A stretch of DNA of 6,004 nucleotides from Dictyoglomaceae bacterium. Lineage in GTDB: Bacteria > Dictyoglomota > Dictyoglomia > Dictyoglomales > Dictyoglomaceae. Position 1 is the first letter of the stretch; every line of letters begins with the position of its first letter. This document shows positions 5,897-6,004 of this stretch, in pieces. Both the position numbers and the translations under genes were made by a program. The notes under the pieces are model-generated. The model was not told the origin of the DNA. It did not search any database and saw only the letters and a program-made list of their open reading frames with translations. The stretch lies in contig JAPYWU010000090.1 in the NCBI GenBank assembly GCA_028276205.1, forward strand, positions 1 through 6,004, given 5' to 3'.

Positions 5897-5975
5897 TGGC
5901 GGGGTCGACGGGATTCGAACCCGCGGTCTCCTGCGTGACAGGCAGGTGTGTTAAACCGGGCTACACCACGACCCC
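5897..5975 (-). tRNA. tRNA-Asp (anticodon GTC)
   Basis: 79 nt with an encoded CCA. The acceptor stem GGGGTCG/CGACCCC pairs fully, the D stem GTGT/ACAC closes an 11-nt loop AGCCCGGTTTA, and the anticodon stem CCTGC/GCAGG holds CTGTCAC, giving anticodon GTC for GAC and GAT. The variable loop is AGACC and the T arm is GCGGG-TTCGAAT-CCCGT with one G:U closing pair. The discriminator is G, the usual aspartate identity base. It is the first gene of a tRNA-Asp/tRNA-Thr unit transcribed from the promoter just beyond it. Confidence 0.98.
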
Positions 5976-5984
5976 GCATACTAT

Positions 5985-5990
5985 ATTATA
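5985..5990 (-). promoter_or_regulatory. -10 box of the tRNA-Asp promoter (TATAAT)
   Basis: A consensus TATAAT lies 9 nt before the mature 5' end of tRNA-Asp, so transcription would start about 3-4 nt upstream of G1, leaving a very short leader for RNase P to remove. With 17-nt spacing the -35 would fall just outside the window (beyond 6004), so only half the promoter can be seen. Confidence 0.7.
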
Positions 5991-6004
5991 TCATTTTTTA
6001 ATGG

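Noticed and set aside
5888..5897. Run of six T after the tRNA-Asp CCA on the minus strand, as a possible terminator
   Set aside because: The nearest hairpin (the tRNA T arm) ends about 11 nt before the T-run, and the acceptor strand in between pairs with the tRNA 5' end, so the geometry does not fit an intrinsic terminator. tRNA-Thr follows 28 nt later.
1..6004. A new mobile, defence or CRISPR-like system
   Set aside because: Every stretch longer than 60 nt is covered by a recognisable housekeeping gene or tRNA. There are no direct-repeat arrays, transposase or integrase motifs, att-like duplications of the tRNA 3' ends within the window, or composition shifts other than the tRNAs.

Overview
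The window is an ordinary, densely packed chromosomal segment of an AT-rich bacterium. Protein-coding DNA is low in G+C and uses many AGA, ATA and AAA codons, while the two tRNA genes are far richer in G+C (about 64% by hand count for tRNA-Thr). That contrast is typical of thermophiles. Together with a MutS2-LptF pair and an LptF-type permease, which implies a two-membrane envelope, it suggests a deep-branching thermophile such as Dictyoglomus. This assignment is inference from gene content and composition and was not tested by any search.

Layout. On the plus strand, 1-1346 holds the 3' end of a mutS2-like gene (Smr domain, cut by the window edge) followed after 3 nt by a complete lptF/lptG-family permease gene with a TTG start. 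Everything from 1349 to the right edge lies on the minus strand, converging on lptF with only 2 nt between stop codons. Read in the direction of transcription, the minus strand carries tRNA-Asp(GTC), tRNA-Thr(CGT), a RseC/MucC-like membrane protein with a cysteine cluster, a small DUF2007-like protein, then proA, proC, an HtrA/DegP-type serine protease and rlmH.

Transcription. Two minus-strand promoters can be read. One is a TATAAT just before tRNA-Asp, whose -35 would lie beyond the window. The other is a near-perfect sigma-70 type promoter (TTGACT, 17 nt, TATAAT) in the gap before proA, with its -35 overlapping the stop codon of the DUF2007 gene. The first probably makes a tRNA-Asp/tRNA-Thr/rseC-like/DUF2007 transcript and the second a proA-proC-htrA-rlmH operon, whose last two junctions overlap (ATGA and TAGTG). 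No classical intrinsic terminator was found anywhere. The only candidate structure at the convergent junction is an imperfect inverted repeat across both stop codons.

Function. ProA and ProC are the last two enzymes of proline synthesis from glutamate; proB is not here. The HtrA protease and RlmH (23S rRNA pseudouridine methylation) share their transcript. Nothing in the window looks like a mobile element, CRISPR array, defence island or new multi-gene system. The points worth a second look are local: a degenerate Smr motif, an acceptor-stem mismatch in tRNA-Thr, an Arg-to-Leu change in RlmH, a tRNA-mRNA joint transcript, and the RseC-like/DUF2007 pair of unknown role.
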